Shown piece after piece: positions 1 through 7,530 of a stretch of 64,000 nucleotides of DNA (positions are counted from its first letter, which is position 1; each line of letters starts with the position of its first letter). The notes below the pieces were generated by a model. It saw nothing but the letters and a program-made list of their open reading frames with translations. It did not search any database and had not been told where the DNA came from. The stretch covers positions 1 to 64,000 of the forward strand of contig CAZFMF010000002.1 of the NCBI GenBank assembly GCA_964519985.1, written 5' to 3'. Source of the stretch: JAIEOG01 sp964519985 (lineage in GTDB: Bacteria; Bdellovibrionota; FAC87; UBA2466). The translations under genes were made by a program, and so were the position numbers.

Positions 1-261
1 ATAGTCCGGCATCCCCGGTAGCCCTGCCATCCCTAACCTCACCAAAAGCTGGTCGTAAGTGAGGCCTCCCATTTCGCCTTCCACCAATAATTCGCGATAC
101 GCCGCAATTTGTTCCGGGGACATTGGAACGCTCGCCATATTTCTAGAATGGATGTCAGCGTAGAGGCGATTGGGATCGAGCCTGTGAACGCAGTCGCCCG
201 AGGCGAAGCACTCGAGTGCCATACCGAAGAGCAAAAGTGCGAGAGGTTTTCGCAGGGACAT
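1..261 (-). CDS. Secreted protein of unknown function, 3' end cut by window edge
   Basis: The minus strand reads open from an ATG at 261 to the window edge, giving 87 residues. The start MSLRKPLALLLFGMALECFA is a plausible Sec signal peptide: basic start, hydrophobic core, small residues before a likely cut near residue 20-22. The mature part, beginning SGDCVHRLDPNRLY, has a run SPEQIAAYRELLVEGEMGG that looks helical, then Gly, Met and Pro-rich sequence (GMAGLPGMPD). I recognise no family. The C-terminus lies outside the window, so length and function cannot be judged. No strong ribosome site precedes the start. Confidence 0.6.
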   Translation of the reverse strand, partial: MSLRKPLALLLFGMALECFASGDCVHRLDPNRLYADIHSRNMASVPMSPEQIAAYRELLVEGEMGGLTYDQLLVRLGMAGLPGMPDY

Positions 262-331
262 GGAGATACCTATTGCACATGAGGACGCAGATGAGAAGGA
301 CTTGTTCCAAGGTCATCTGTGGGTCTTTTGT

Positions 332-346
332 GGGATATCGTATCCC
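332..346. other. Small hairpin between two minus-strand genes
   Basis: GGGATA and TATCCC flank a 3-base loop, a perfect 6-bp inverted repeat in the gap downstream of the 374-670 gene. On the minus strand it is followed by ACAAAAG rather than a T-run, so it is at best a weak terminator. Confidence 0.3.
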
Positions 347-373
347 GTAAACGCCCGTTATGGACCGTCAACC

Positions 374-670
374 TCACTCCGGCGCGGGAGTGACTAGTGA
401 ATCCAATGTGGAGGTATTGGTGGAATGGTAGTGATAAACGGCGTCCAAAACGCGTTTCAAATATTCTCCATGAAACTCTTGTCCATAGAATCGAGTAAAT
501 AGTTCACTCATTATCTCTGCATGACTCTTGTCGGGAGTTTTTATCTGACTCAGAGCGATCTGCTTGGCAAAGTCGTGCATCGAACACCCCATGAGGGCCC
601 TTTCTTCAAAAGATAGGCGCGCGAACATCGCATTGTACATGGTGGCGATTTTTTCATTGGTGTCTCTCAT
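374..670 (-). CDS. Small protein of unknown function, possible partner of a lost nucleotidyltransferase
   Basis: The product has 98 residues starting MRDTNEKIATMYNAMF. The ATG at 670 overlaps the stop of the remnant at 667-822 in an ATGA arrangement, which supports this start; the frame can also open from a TTG at 718. The centre (SFEERALMGCSMHDFAKQIA, then a helical stretch ending RFYGQEF) recalls, from memory only, small proteins encoded beside DUF6036/AbiEii-type nucleotidyltransferases. The last codons and the stop fall inside an interspersed palindrome (375-392), so the natural C-terminus may have been replaced. No catalytic motif is visible. Confidence 0.5.
   Translation of the reverse strand: MRDTNEKIATMYNAMFARLSFEERALMGCSMHDFAKQIALSQIKTPDKSHAEIMSELFTRFYGQEFHGEYLKRVLDAVYHYHSTNTSTLDSLVTPAPE
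375..392. repeat. Interspersed palindrome, copy 1 (one mismatch)
   Basis: CACTCCGGCGCGGGAGTG differs at one base from the perfect 18-base palindrome at 59176-59193. It supplies the stop codon and last residues of the minus-strand gene that ends at 374. Other copies lie at 18997, 19732 and 59176. Confidence 0.7.
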
Positions 671-822
671 TTCTTGGCCAGAGAAAAAGCTTCGCTTAAC
701 CCAAGCTGCGAAACCCAATCGTTGACATAGTCCAGATCAAGATCAGGACAGTTCTCCACGAGAGTTTTTATATCTCTCAGTTGAAACTGGGGTGCTTTCC
801 AAAGGCCGCGTGCGGCGGGAAA
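667..822 (-). pseudogene. Remnant of a C-terminal coding region, possibly a nucleotidyltransferase
   Basis: A reading frame open from just after a stop at 823-825 to a TGA at 667-669 encodes 51 protein-like residues. They include QFQLRDIKTLVENCPDLDLD, followed by YVNDWVSQLGLSEAFSLAKK. There is no proper start. The stop overlaps the ATG of the next gene (ATGA), as in a translationally coupled pair. The end of the GT87 gene runs through the same bases in another frame. The sequence resembles, from memory, the C-terminal end of DUF6036/AbiEii-like nucleotidyltransferases (a basic D-I-x-x-L segment, then LDLDYV and a helix). I read it as what is left of a two-gene module whose front was deleted. 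Confidence 0.5.
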
Positions 823-1954
823 TCACGCTCCAAACAACGAGCGCCAAGATACCGACGACGGGAATGGAATAGAATTCCAGCCGATCATTCAGCGCACCGC
901 CAATGATATCTCGAGTAGTCAGGTTGTAGAGCACGAAGCAAGTTGCCAGCGCCACCCGGGCCGCGACTTCCCCTTCCCGCAGCGCCGTGCGGGCACAGAG
1001 CGCGACGAGGGGCGCGTAAAACACGCCCATATTAATCCAACCCGTCGGAACCACGAGCGGCACCAACGCGAAGAAGAGAATCGCACCGGTGCGCACTTCG
1101 CTCTCATCTTTGGCGCGAAAGAGCGAGGGCAGAAAAAGCAGGCTGGCAAATCCCAGCGCCAGCAGGACGGAAAAAGAATACGACCGCTGCCACGGCACCC
1201 CGAAGAGTTCTCCCCAGCGCATGACCGCGGCCGGAATGTTTTGGAAGTAGAGCGAATCCATGGCCCAGTGTTCGCCAAAATGGCGGAGCGCGTGCATTTG
1301 CGCCTGTACCATCTCCAGCGCAGGAATCGGTCCCTCGAGAACTTGGGGAAGGCCTAAGTAAAAGAGAAAGGTAAACGCGGTAGCGGCAAACGCCGCGCGC
1401 CAGCGCCGGGCCCAAATATAGAAGCCCACGAGCAGCGCGGGATAGAGTTTGAATGTGATCGCCGCTCCCAAAACACTGCCGGACAATACCGGATGTTTTT
1501 CGTGTAGGCGGTAACTCAGCAACATGAGGGCGGCGAGAATCACGCCGATATTGCCGGTGACGAAAACATCGTGCACGGGATAGGATAGCACCAGCGCAGC
1601 CATCCAAGCCGCCAGGGTCTCTTGTTTTTCCGTTAAGGGTGGGCCCAGCTCCCTCGCCATTCGCCGGCCGGCAAAAAAGACGTAGAAAAACGACAGCGCC
1701 AAGATCGAAAAGTAGACCCATCGCCCCAGCGCCGGGCCGATTTTCACAAAGGGAATAAACGCCCAGGCAAAAAAATAGGAATAGTGGAACTTGGGCGGCA
1801 CGGTGATACCCGGTTCATAGAGATTGGCCAAGTCGCCGGAGAGCACCCGGCCCGCCGCCCGTTCGTACATGGGATAGTCGATGTAAACCGCGCGTGTCTT
1901 TAACGCCATCGCTCCCGTCAAAAGCAGTAAGAAAATCCAGATCGAGTGTTTCAT
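743..1954 (-). CDS. GT87-like polytopic membrane glycosyltransferase (DUF2029)
   Basis: The 403-residue product has about ten hydrophobic segments and basic loops. The N-terminal signal-anchor (MKHSIWIFLLLLTGAMAL) is followed by a periplasmic loop with acidic and aromatic residues (YIDYPMYERAAGRVLSGDL), where polyprenyl-phosphate-sugar transferases of the GT-C fold keep their catalytic Asp. Known members transfer mannose or other hexoses from polyprenyl-phosphate donors to lipid or glycan acceptors outside the inner membrane. The acceptor here is unknown. The last 20 or so residues (RTRPLESTPVSTERYKNSRG) are hydrophilic and lie in the remnant at 667-822, so the natural C-terminus was probably lost and replaced by read-through. 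Confidence 0.75.
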   Translation of the reverse strand: MKHSIWIFLLLLTGAMALKTRAVYIDYPMYERAAGRVLSGDLANLYEPGITVPPKFHYSYFFAWAFIPFVKIGPALGRWVYFSILALSFFYVFFAGRRMARELGPPLTEKQETLAAWMAALVLSYPVHDVFVTGNIGVILAALMLLSYRLHEKHPVLSGSVLGAAITFKLYPALLVGFYIWARRWRAAFAATAFTFLFYLGLPQVLEGPIPALEMVQAQMHALRHFGEHWAMDSLYFQNIPAAVMRWGELFGVPWQRSYSFSVLLALGFASLLFLPSLFRAKDESEVRTGAILFFALVPLVVPTGWINMGVFYAPLVALCARTALREGEVAARVALATCFVLYNLTTRDIIGGALNDRLEFYSIPVVGILALVVWSVISRRTRPLESTPVSTERYKNSRGELS

Positions 1955-1997
1955 TTCGCTTTCGAGTCCTGAATCTAGCCGGGCACCTTTCGGACCT

Positions 1998-3551
1998 CTA
2001 GAAATAGTAAGAGATGCCCGCGAGCAAGGCGCGGGTGGTTTGACTTAAGGACGCCAGAGCGACCGGGCGAGTCCCTTGACCGGTGAAGCCGGCCGTGTGC
2101 GTCTGGAACATCAGGCGCCCTTCCAAATTGATCTTGTCCGAGAGGTGATAGTAACCGCGCACGGAAAAGTCCCAAGCCGCCAGGGCCGAAGTCTCCGCGC
2201 CCGACGTCCCACCGCCTTCGCTCAATGAGCTAAAGGCCAAGCCGTTCATTTCGAGTCCCGCCCCAATGGTTTCGCTGAAGGGAAAATCAAATCCGCCGCC
2301 CAGAAGCATTCCCGAAAACACCGCGCTCGACGGCGCTAGAAAGTTTGGGAGCTCGTCGACCTGGAACTGGGTTCGGGAATAGCCCGCGCGCACAAAAACA
2401 CTCGGTCCGTATCCGGAGCCGCTGAGGGCCAGCCGGTAACCCACTAAAGTGCGAACCTGATTCGATTGGGAGCTGAGACTGATCGAAGTGCCGGTCGCCG
2501 TCGTGCCCAATGACGCAATTCCAAACATGCCACCCAACTCCGCAAATGCATCGCGGGTCAGCTTGATCTGTGCCCGAACGCTCGCGCCGGGGTAGAAACC
2601 GGTATCGGAACGGTACGCACCGGTAGCGGCCGCGGTTCGGTTCCAGCTGATGAGGTTTCCCATCATCTGCACGTCGACAAAACCCCACTTTTGGCGCTGG
2701 AACGCATACTCTCCCGTGATGGCCTCCGGAACACTTGCGATATCGCGCGAAAGCGGCTGCGGTCGGAAGGTGCGATCGGCCAGCGGCGCTTCCGGTGAGA
2801 GCGTGCCCAGACTTTGGAAGCGGACCTTATTCCCCTTAGTCACCTCCAAGGGCTTGTTTTCAACAAGAATGGTTCCGAACGAGAGATTTTTCTCCACCCG
2901 ATTGAGCAGGATGACGCCAGTCTCTTTCAGCTCGAACCCGACTTCCCCTTTTTCGAGGGTGAAGATCGCCACACGTGTCCCCTGTTTGAAACTCGGAGCG
3001 CCCCGGTCGATGACGACGCGGTAGCCTTCGCGACTCAAAACGGTCGCATCGTAGGGCAAAGACTGCACAAACGAGGAAAGCCCTTCCTGAGTTGCCGCGC
3101 CGAAACTGGCCAACGCGTAGCGATCGTTTACCCTCACTACTTTTTGGAAAATCAGTTCCCCCGGCTCGGGCACCGCGGCGACAAAGGCGATTTGGTACCC
3201 GTTTTCGCTCTTTTGCACCTGCGCGAGCAGAACCGAATCCGCCCCCGCGGAGCGGGCTAACGCCAAGACCGGCGTCAGGGCCTCTTCCTTCATCGAAGAA
3301 ATATCCGGAAGGGGGGCCTTAACGAGCTCGGCCTTAAGCGCATTTTGGGCAGCCGAATTGATTTCAAATCGCGGCCGGGTCTGAAAGTATTTTTCCATCT
3401 CGGCCTGCACATGCTGGCCGTGAACGCTCTCCGGATCCGCGTTCACCACCAACGCCAAGATCGACTTGAACGCGTAACGAGAATCCGCTTCCGGCGAAGC
3501 TTGGACTATCGACGACAGAACCCAGGAAAGTGCAAATAGGAGGCGTGCCAT
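1998..3551 (-). CDS. Secreted protein with a predicted C-terminal outer-membrane beta-barrel
   Basis: The product has 517 residues from the ATG at 3551, which sits 6 bases after AGGAG; an ATG two codons upstream touches that ribosome site and is less likely. A signal peptide (MARLLFALSWVLSSIVQA) is followed by about 140 residues of alpha/beta sequence resembling the CsgG/TolB N-terminal fold. Then comes a Gly and Val-rich segment (EGYRVVIDRGAPSFKQGTRV) resembling the FlgT C-terminal domain. The last 240 residues are alternating amphipathic strands ending in Tyr-Tyr-Phe, the usual end of an outer-membrane barrel. The domain assignments are fold-level impressions. Together they suggest an outer-membrane protein with a periplasmic head. 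Its partner and role are unknown. Confidence 0.7.
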   Translation of the reverse strand: MARLLFALSWVLSSIVQASPEADSRYAFKSILALVVNADPESVHGQHVQAEMEKYFQTRPRFEINSAAQNALKAELVKAPLPDISSMKEEALTPVLALARSAGADSVLLAQVQKSENGYQIAFVAAVPEPGELIFQKVVRVNDRYALASFGAATQEGLSSFVQSLPYDATVLSREGYRVVIDRGAPSFKQGTRVAIFTLEKGEVGFELKETGVILLNRVEKNLSFGTILVENKPLEVTKGNKVRFQSLGTLSPEAPLADRTFRPQPLSRDIASVPEAITGEYAFQRQKWGFVDVQMMGNLISWNRTAAATGAYRSDTGFYPGASVRAQIKLTRDAFAELGGMFGIASLGTTATGTSISLSSQSNQVRTLVGYRLALSGSGYGPSVFVRAGYSRTQFQVDELPNFLAPSSAVFSGMLLGGGFDFPFSETIGAGLEMNGLAFSSLSEGGGTSGAETSALAAWDFSVRGYYHLSDKINLEGRLMFQTHTAGFTGQGTRPVALASLSQTTRALLAGISYYF

Positions 3552-3708
3552 ATTCATCTCCTCACCAATCTACGGGAGGCGATCGCGTTTGGAAATTTTT
3601 GTTTTGTCTCAGGAATAAGAGGTTGCCGCTTCATGGCCCGTTATGCATAGACTGTGCCAGAGCAGTTTACGTTGGGGGACGCGTTCTGTTACATTGAGTC
3701 AGGAAGAG

Positions 3709-4707
3709 ATGGGAATGATCGGATGGGAAAACGGTTGGCGAACGAGGGTCACGTACGGAGCGGCGGCGCTCTGGACGTTTGCCCTCGTGCTTTGGCCCGT
3801 TCCCTCCAACTTGCGTTCGGGACGCGACGGGGAGCGACTCACTGCGTCGGCGGGCGAAGGACTTTATAAATCGGATCTCACCCAAGCCAACTTTGGATTG
3901 CTCGGCGTGCGGTTCTTTGAATCGAATGAAGGCCAACCCAGTTGGAATATTCGAGCGGAGTTTGCGGAGTTGCATCGCCAGAAGGAGAATTACGCATTCA
4001 TGAAAACGGTGAACGCCGATTTCTTTTCCGGGGCGTCTCGCAATGTCGTGCGCACCCAGAGCGACTATGGCCGTTCCCATTTTAACAAGCGCCTCGTGGA
4101 ACTCGAAGGCAACGTCATCGTGCAATCGGAAAAAGGCTACCGGTTCATGATGGACCGGCTCGATTACGACAGTGGCGGTCGCAAGTTTCACTCCGACGAC
4201 GTCGTGAATATGTCGGGGCCGGATGTCGCCGCTCCCGAGATGTTTCTCACTGGCACCGGGCTCGATGCGGACCTAAATGACGATTCTTTCGTCGTCCGGA
4301 AAAATACTCGGGCGCGTCGGCGCCTCAGCACCAAGGAGTGGATGCGCATCCAATCGCGCGGCAGTATCTTTCACCCCGATTCGCAGCAGGCCGTGTTCAT
4401 CGATCGCGTTCGCGCCGTATTGCCGAATATGAGCATCGAAAGCGATCGCATGGAAATGAATGTGAGCGGAGAAGGCGGCGAGATCCTCAAAGCCACCGGC
4501 AATGTGGTGCTGTACCACAAGAAACGCAAAGGCCGGTCCGAGATCGCCGACATTGAAATCGCCAACGACAAGGTCATTTTGCAGGGCAATCGGCAACCGG
4601 CCACGATTGTCGGAGAGGATTCCGAGCTCAAAGGTCGCCGCATCACGCTGTATACCGACGAAGACCGGGTAGAAGTCCAAGAAGCCGAAGGGAGCATGGA
4701 AAAATGA
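3709..4707 (+). CDS. lptC: LPS export protein LptC fused to an LptA-like (OstA) domain
   Basis: The 332-residue product has one N-terminal membrane anchor (VTYGAAALWTFALVLWP) and a long periplasmic part. Residues about 60-200 match the LptC pattern (FGLLGVRFFESNEGQPSWNI, then RTQSDYGRSHFNKRLVELEG), typical of the beta-jellyroll that takes LPS from LptBFG. Residues about 220-330 repeat the same fold in LptA/OstA style (RVRAVLPNMSIESDRMEMN, GGEILKATGNVVLYHK). LptC alone is about 190 residues, and no separate lptA stands before lptB, so this looks like a natural LptC-LptA fusion. The ATG at 3709 follows AGGAAG; the frame is open upstream to 3643. The stop overlaps the lptB start (ATGA). Confidence 0.8.
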   Translation: MGMIGWENGWRTRVTYGAAALWTFALVLWPVPSNLRSGRDGERLTASAGEGLYKSDLTQANFGLLGVRFFESNEGQPSWNIRAEFAELHRQKENYAFMKTVNADFFSGASRNVVRTQSDYGRSHFNKRLVELEGNVIVQSEKGYRFMMDRLDYDSGGRKFHSDDVVNMSGPDVAAPEMFLTGTGLDADLNDDSFVVRKNTRARRRLSTKEWMRIQSRGSIFHPDSQQAVFIDRVRAVLPNMSIESDRMEMNVSGEGGEILKATGNVVLYHKKRKGRSEIADIEIANDKVILQGNRQPATIVGEDSELKGRRITLYTDEDRVEVQEAEGSMEK

Positions 4708-5423
4708 CGCTCTCGACGCAAGATTTGGTCAAAAGCTTTAAGGGACGCGCGGTGGTACAAGGTGTTTCGCTGTCGATTCCGAGCGGACGAGCGGTCGGAC
4801 TCCTGGGCCCCAACGGCGCCGGTAAGACGACCACCTTTTACATGATGGTAGGGCTCGTGAAACCGGACAGCGGGACCGTACGCCTCGGTGACGCCGAATT
4901 GGGCGCGCTGCCCATTTACGAACGCGCCCGGCTGGGCCTGGGGTACCTGCCCCAGGACGCTTCCGTGTTTAGGAAGCTCAGCGTCGAAGAGAACTTATTT
5001 GTCGTTTTGGATAATTTGAAAATCAGCCGTAAAGAGAAGAGAGCCCGAGCCGAACGCGCAATGAGCGACTTGGGCATCACGCGCCTCGCCCGTCAGAAGG
5101 CGATGACGCTGAGCGGCGGAGAAAGACGCCGCCTGGAGATTGCGCGCGCCCTGACGCTGGAGCCGAAGTTTCTTTTGCTCGACGAACCGTACGCCGGGAT
5201 TGACCCGCTCGCGGTGCAAGAGATTCAGGGAATCATTAAGAACCTTCGGGATCGCGGGATTGGCATTATCATCACCGATCACAATGTTCGGGAAACGTTA
5301 AGCAGTTGCGACGAGGCCTACCTTATCAAGGAAGGCAAAATCTGGGTGCACGGAACGCCCGAGCAGATCGTGAACAACGAATCGGCCCGGAAGTTCTACC
5401 TGGGAGAAGGATTCAGGTTATAA
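4704..5423 (+). CDS. lptB: LPS export ABC transporter ATP-binding protein LptB
   Basis: The 239-residue cytoplasmic ATPase drives LPS extraction from the inner membrane with LptF, LptG and LptC. All ABC motifs are intact: Walker A GPNGAGKTT, Q-loop region LGYLPQDASVFRKLSVEENL, signature LSGGERRR, Walker B FLLLDEP and the H-loop in IITDHNVRE. The YLPQDASVFRKL segment is characteristic of LptB rather than of amino-acid importers. Length matches the family (about 240). It is translationally coupled to lptC upstream and lies 2 bases before rpoN, the order common in proteobacteria. lptF and lptG are not in the window. Confidence 0.96.
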   Translation: MTLSTQDLVKSFKGRAVVQGVSLSIPSGRAVGLLGPNGAGKTTTFYMMVGLVKPDSGTVRLGDAELGALPIYERARLGLGYLPQDASVFRKLSVEENLFVVLDNLKISRKEKRARAERAMSDLGITRLARQKAMTLSGGERRRLEIARALTLEPKFLLLDEPYAGIDPLAVQEIQGIIKNLRDRGIGIIITDHNVRETLSSCDEAYLIKEGKIWVHGTPEQIVNNESARKFYLGEGFRL

Positions 5424-5425
5424 AG

Positions 5426-6850
5426 ATGGCGATCGGACTCAAACAATCTCTCAATATGAGCCAACAGCTGGTGATGACGCCCCAGCTGCAACAGGCAATT
5501 AAACTCCTGCAGCTTTCGCGCATGGAGCTAGAAAACCTGATCAATACCGAATTGGTTGAAAATCCCATTCTCGAAGAATCCGCCGATTCGGAGAGCACGA
5601 GTCAGAGCATGACCGAGGTGGAAGCGCCCCAAGAAGCCAAACCGGAAGAGAATCCGCAGGCGGCCGAAGATTTTAACTGGGAAAACTATCTCGAAAACGC
5701 ACGGTCCACGCCAAACCTCCCCGTTCACCGCGGTGGAGAGGATGATTTACCGTCGTACGAAAACACGCTCACCCAGCCCGCGAACCTCGCCGATCACGTG
5801 ATGTGGCAGCTGAAGATGAGCGATCTCACCGACGCGCAGAAGAAAATGGGGGAAGTGATCGTAGGCAATATCAACGAGGACGGCTATCTTCAGGCGTCGC
5901 TCGAAGAAATGGCCAATCGCGAGAATTTCGACATCCACGAGATGGAAGCGGTCCTTTACCACATCCAGAATTTCGATCCGATCGGCGTCGCTTCGCGCGA
6001 CCTGAAGGAATGCCTCCTCGTTCAGATCTACGACATGCAGTTCAATGATGAGTCGCTGGAGAAGATGGTGGAAAACCACCTGCCCGACCTCGAAAAGAAG
6101 AACTACCAGAACATCGTCAAGACGCTCGGCATTTCGATGGAAGACGTCATCGAACGCGTGAAGATCATCGGGGAACTCGAGCCCAAGCCGGGACGCGCCT
6201 TCGGGGGAACGCCCGCGCACTACATCATTCCGGATATTTACGTCGTCAAACGCGGTGATGAATACGTGGTGATGTTGAACGAAGACGGCTTGCCGAAGCT
6301 GAAGATCTCCGGGTTCTACAAGAATCTGCTCGAAGAGGGTTCCACCAAGCAGGCCGATACCAAGGAATACATTCAGGGCAAACTGCGATCGGCGGTTTGG
6401 CTCATCCGCAGCATCCACCAGCGGCAGCGCACGATTTATCGCGTGACGGAAAGTATTGTTCGCCAGCAGAAAGAATTCTTCGATAAGGGCGTATCCTTTT
6501 TGAAGCCCATGGTCTTGCGCGATGTCGCCAACGACATCGGGATGCACGAATCGACGATTAGTCGCGTAACCACGAATAAGTACGTGCACACCCCGCGCGG
6601 GATCTTCGAATTGAAGTATTTCTTCAATAGTGGGATCAGCCGGGTTCATGGCGCCGACGTCGCCAGTGAGACGGTGAAAGAGAAAGTGAAGGCGATCGTG
6701 GCGCAGGAAGATGCGGCGCACCCCTTTAGCGATCAAAAGATCGTCGAAATGCTCTTGAAGGAAAATATCAACATCGCCCGACGCACCGTCGCCAAGTACC
6801 GCGAAATGCTCGGCATCCTTCCTTCGTCCAAGCGCAAAAAAGTGTTTTAA
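5426..6850 (+). CDS. rpoN: RNA polymerase sigma-54 factor RpoN
   Basis: The 474-residue sigma-54 factor starts at the ATG at 5426, giving the canonical MAIGLKQSLNMSQQLVMTPQ; an in-frame start at 5306 inside lptB is not credible. Domains in order: glutamine-rich activator-interacting region I (residues 1-50), acidic region II, core-binding domain (about 110-300), HTH promoter-binding domain (about 310-400, ESTISRVTTNKYVHTPRG) and the RpoN box ARRTVAKYRE near the end. It recognises -24/-12 promoters and needs AAA+ activators. None is encoded in this window and I found no convincing -24/-12 site. It lies 2 bases after lptB and 44 before hpf. Confidence 0.97.
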   Translation: MAIGLKQSLNMSQQLVMTPQLQQAIKLLQLSRMELENLINTELVENPILEESADSESTSQSMTEVEAPQEAKPEENPQAAEDFNWENYLENARSTPNLPVHRGGEDDLPSYENTLTQPANLADHVMWQLKMSDLTDAQKKMGEVIVGNINEDGYLQASLEEMANRENFDIHEMEAVLYHIQNFDPIGVASRDLKECLLVQIYDMQFNDESLEKMVENHLPDLEKKNYQNIVKTLGISMEDVIERVKIIGELEPKPGRAFGGTPAHYIIPDIYVVKRGDEYVVMLNEDGLPKLKISGFYKNLLEEGSTKQADTKEYIQGKLRSAVWLIRSIHQRQRTIYRVTESIVRQQKEFFDKGVSFLKPMVLRDVANDIGMHESTISRVTTNKYVHTPRGIFELKYFFNSGISRVHGADVASETVKEKVKAIVAQEDAAHPFSDQKIVEMLLKENINIARRTVAKYREMLGILPSSKRKKVF

Positions 6851-6894
6851 CCGTCGATCGCCTGCGGTATTCCTTAAGGTGAAAGGGGCCTACT

Positions 6895-7284
6895 ATGAGC
6901 CTTCATTTCGCCTTCCGTAAGATCGAAGCAACCGAAGCCATTAAAGAAAAAATCGAAAAGCGCGTTGGGAAGTTCAAGAAGTTTGTAACTTACCCAATGG
7001 AGATTCACGTAATGCTGAGCTTGGAAAAGCTCTTTCATTGCGCGGAAATCACGCTCCATGCCGAGCACAAGCACATGGTCGCGATCGCTAAGACGAAGAA
7101 TCTGTACGAGTCGATTGATCTGGCGGCGGCCAAGATTGAGATGCAGCTGAAGAAGGAACGGGAAAAGCATAAGGGACACAAACTCGCCCATAAGCTGACC
7201 CGTCCGCGGGCCGCAAAACTGGCGTCCGATGTGGGGGCGGTATTGCCCCATATGGAAAAAAAAACCGTTTCCAAAGCGCGCTGA
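6895..7284 (+). CDS. hpf: Ribosome hibernation promoting factor HPF/RaiA
   Basis: The 129-residue protein has the beta-alpha-beta-beta-beta-alpha S30AE fold: strand MSLHFAFRKIEATEAIKEKI, a basic helix (EKRVGKFKKF), strands IHVMLSL and CAEITLHAEHKHMVAIAKT, then helix NLYESIDLAAAKIEMQLKK. It binds the small ribosomal subunit in the decoding centre and stabilises inactive ribosomes. The tail after residue 100 is basic and short, so this is the short form without the long-HPF dimerisation domain. A GAAAGGGG site precedes the ATG. Placement after rpoN is the classic proteobacterial order. Confidence 0.93.
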   Translation: MSLHFAFRKIEATEAIKEKIEKRVGKFKKFVTYPMEIHVMLSLEKLFHCAEITLHAEHKHMVAIAKTKNLYESIDLAAAKIEMQLKKEREKHKGHKLAHKLTRPRAAKLASDVGAVLPHMEKKTVSKAR

Positions 7285-7368
7285 ACTAATCGAATCCGCT
7301 GGAAATTACGACGCAGCGCAATAAATCCTTGCAAGGGGCTTCGTCGGGGCGTAGGGATACCCCCGCTC

Positions 7369-7530
7369 ATGACGAAGTGTCTTTCCATTTTAGCTTTGGC
7401 TCTCGGATTGGCGGTTTGGAACGGCTTCACGAAATGCCGTCCCGAACCCAAGGAAACGTTAGAACACGGGACCGTTTTGAAAGTGGGGGACCAGAAAATC
7501 GCCCCACAACGTCCCCTCCCCCGTTTTTAG
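7369..7530 (+). CDS. Possible small membrane or secreted peptide
   Basis: An ATG at 7369 opens 53 codons to a TAG at 7528. The start MTKCLSILALALGLAVWNGF is a convincing hydrophobic leader, followed by a short polar tail (TKCRPEPKETLEHGTVLKVG). No clear ribosome site precedes it and the last 72 bases run antisense into the 3' end of holA. I recognise no family. It could be chance, but hydrophobic-leader ORFs are rarer than random ones. Confidence 0.3.
   Translation: MTKCLSILALALGLAVWNGFTKCRPEPKETLEHGTVLKVGDQKIAPQRPLPRF

Noticed and set aside
5306..5425. RpoN start inside lptB (5306)
   Set aside because: The canonical RpoN N-terminus begins at 5426; the upstream 40 codons are lptB in another frame.
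5747..6736. Antisense 329-codon frame opposite rpoN
   Set aside because: The frame mirrors GC-rich rpoN codons (His, Leu, Val and Asp runs), shows no family features and has no ribosome site.
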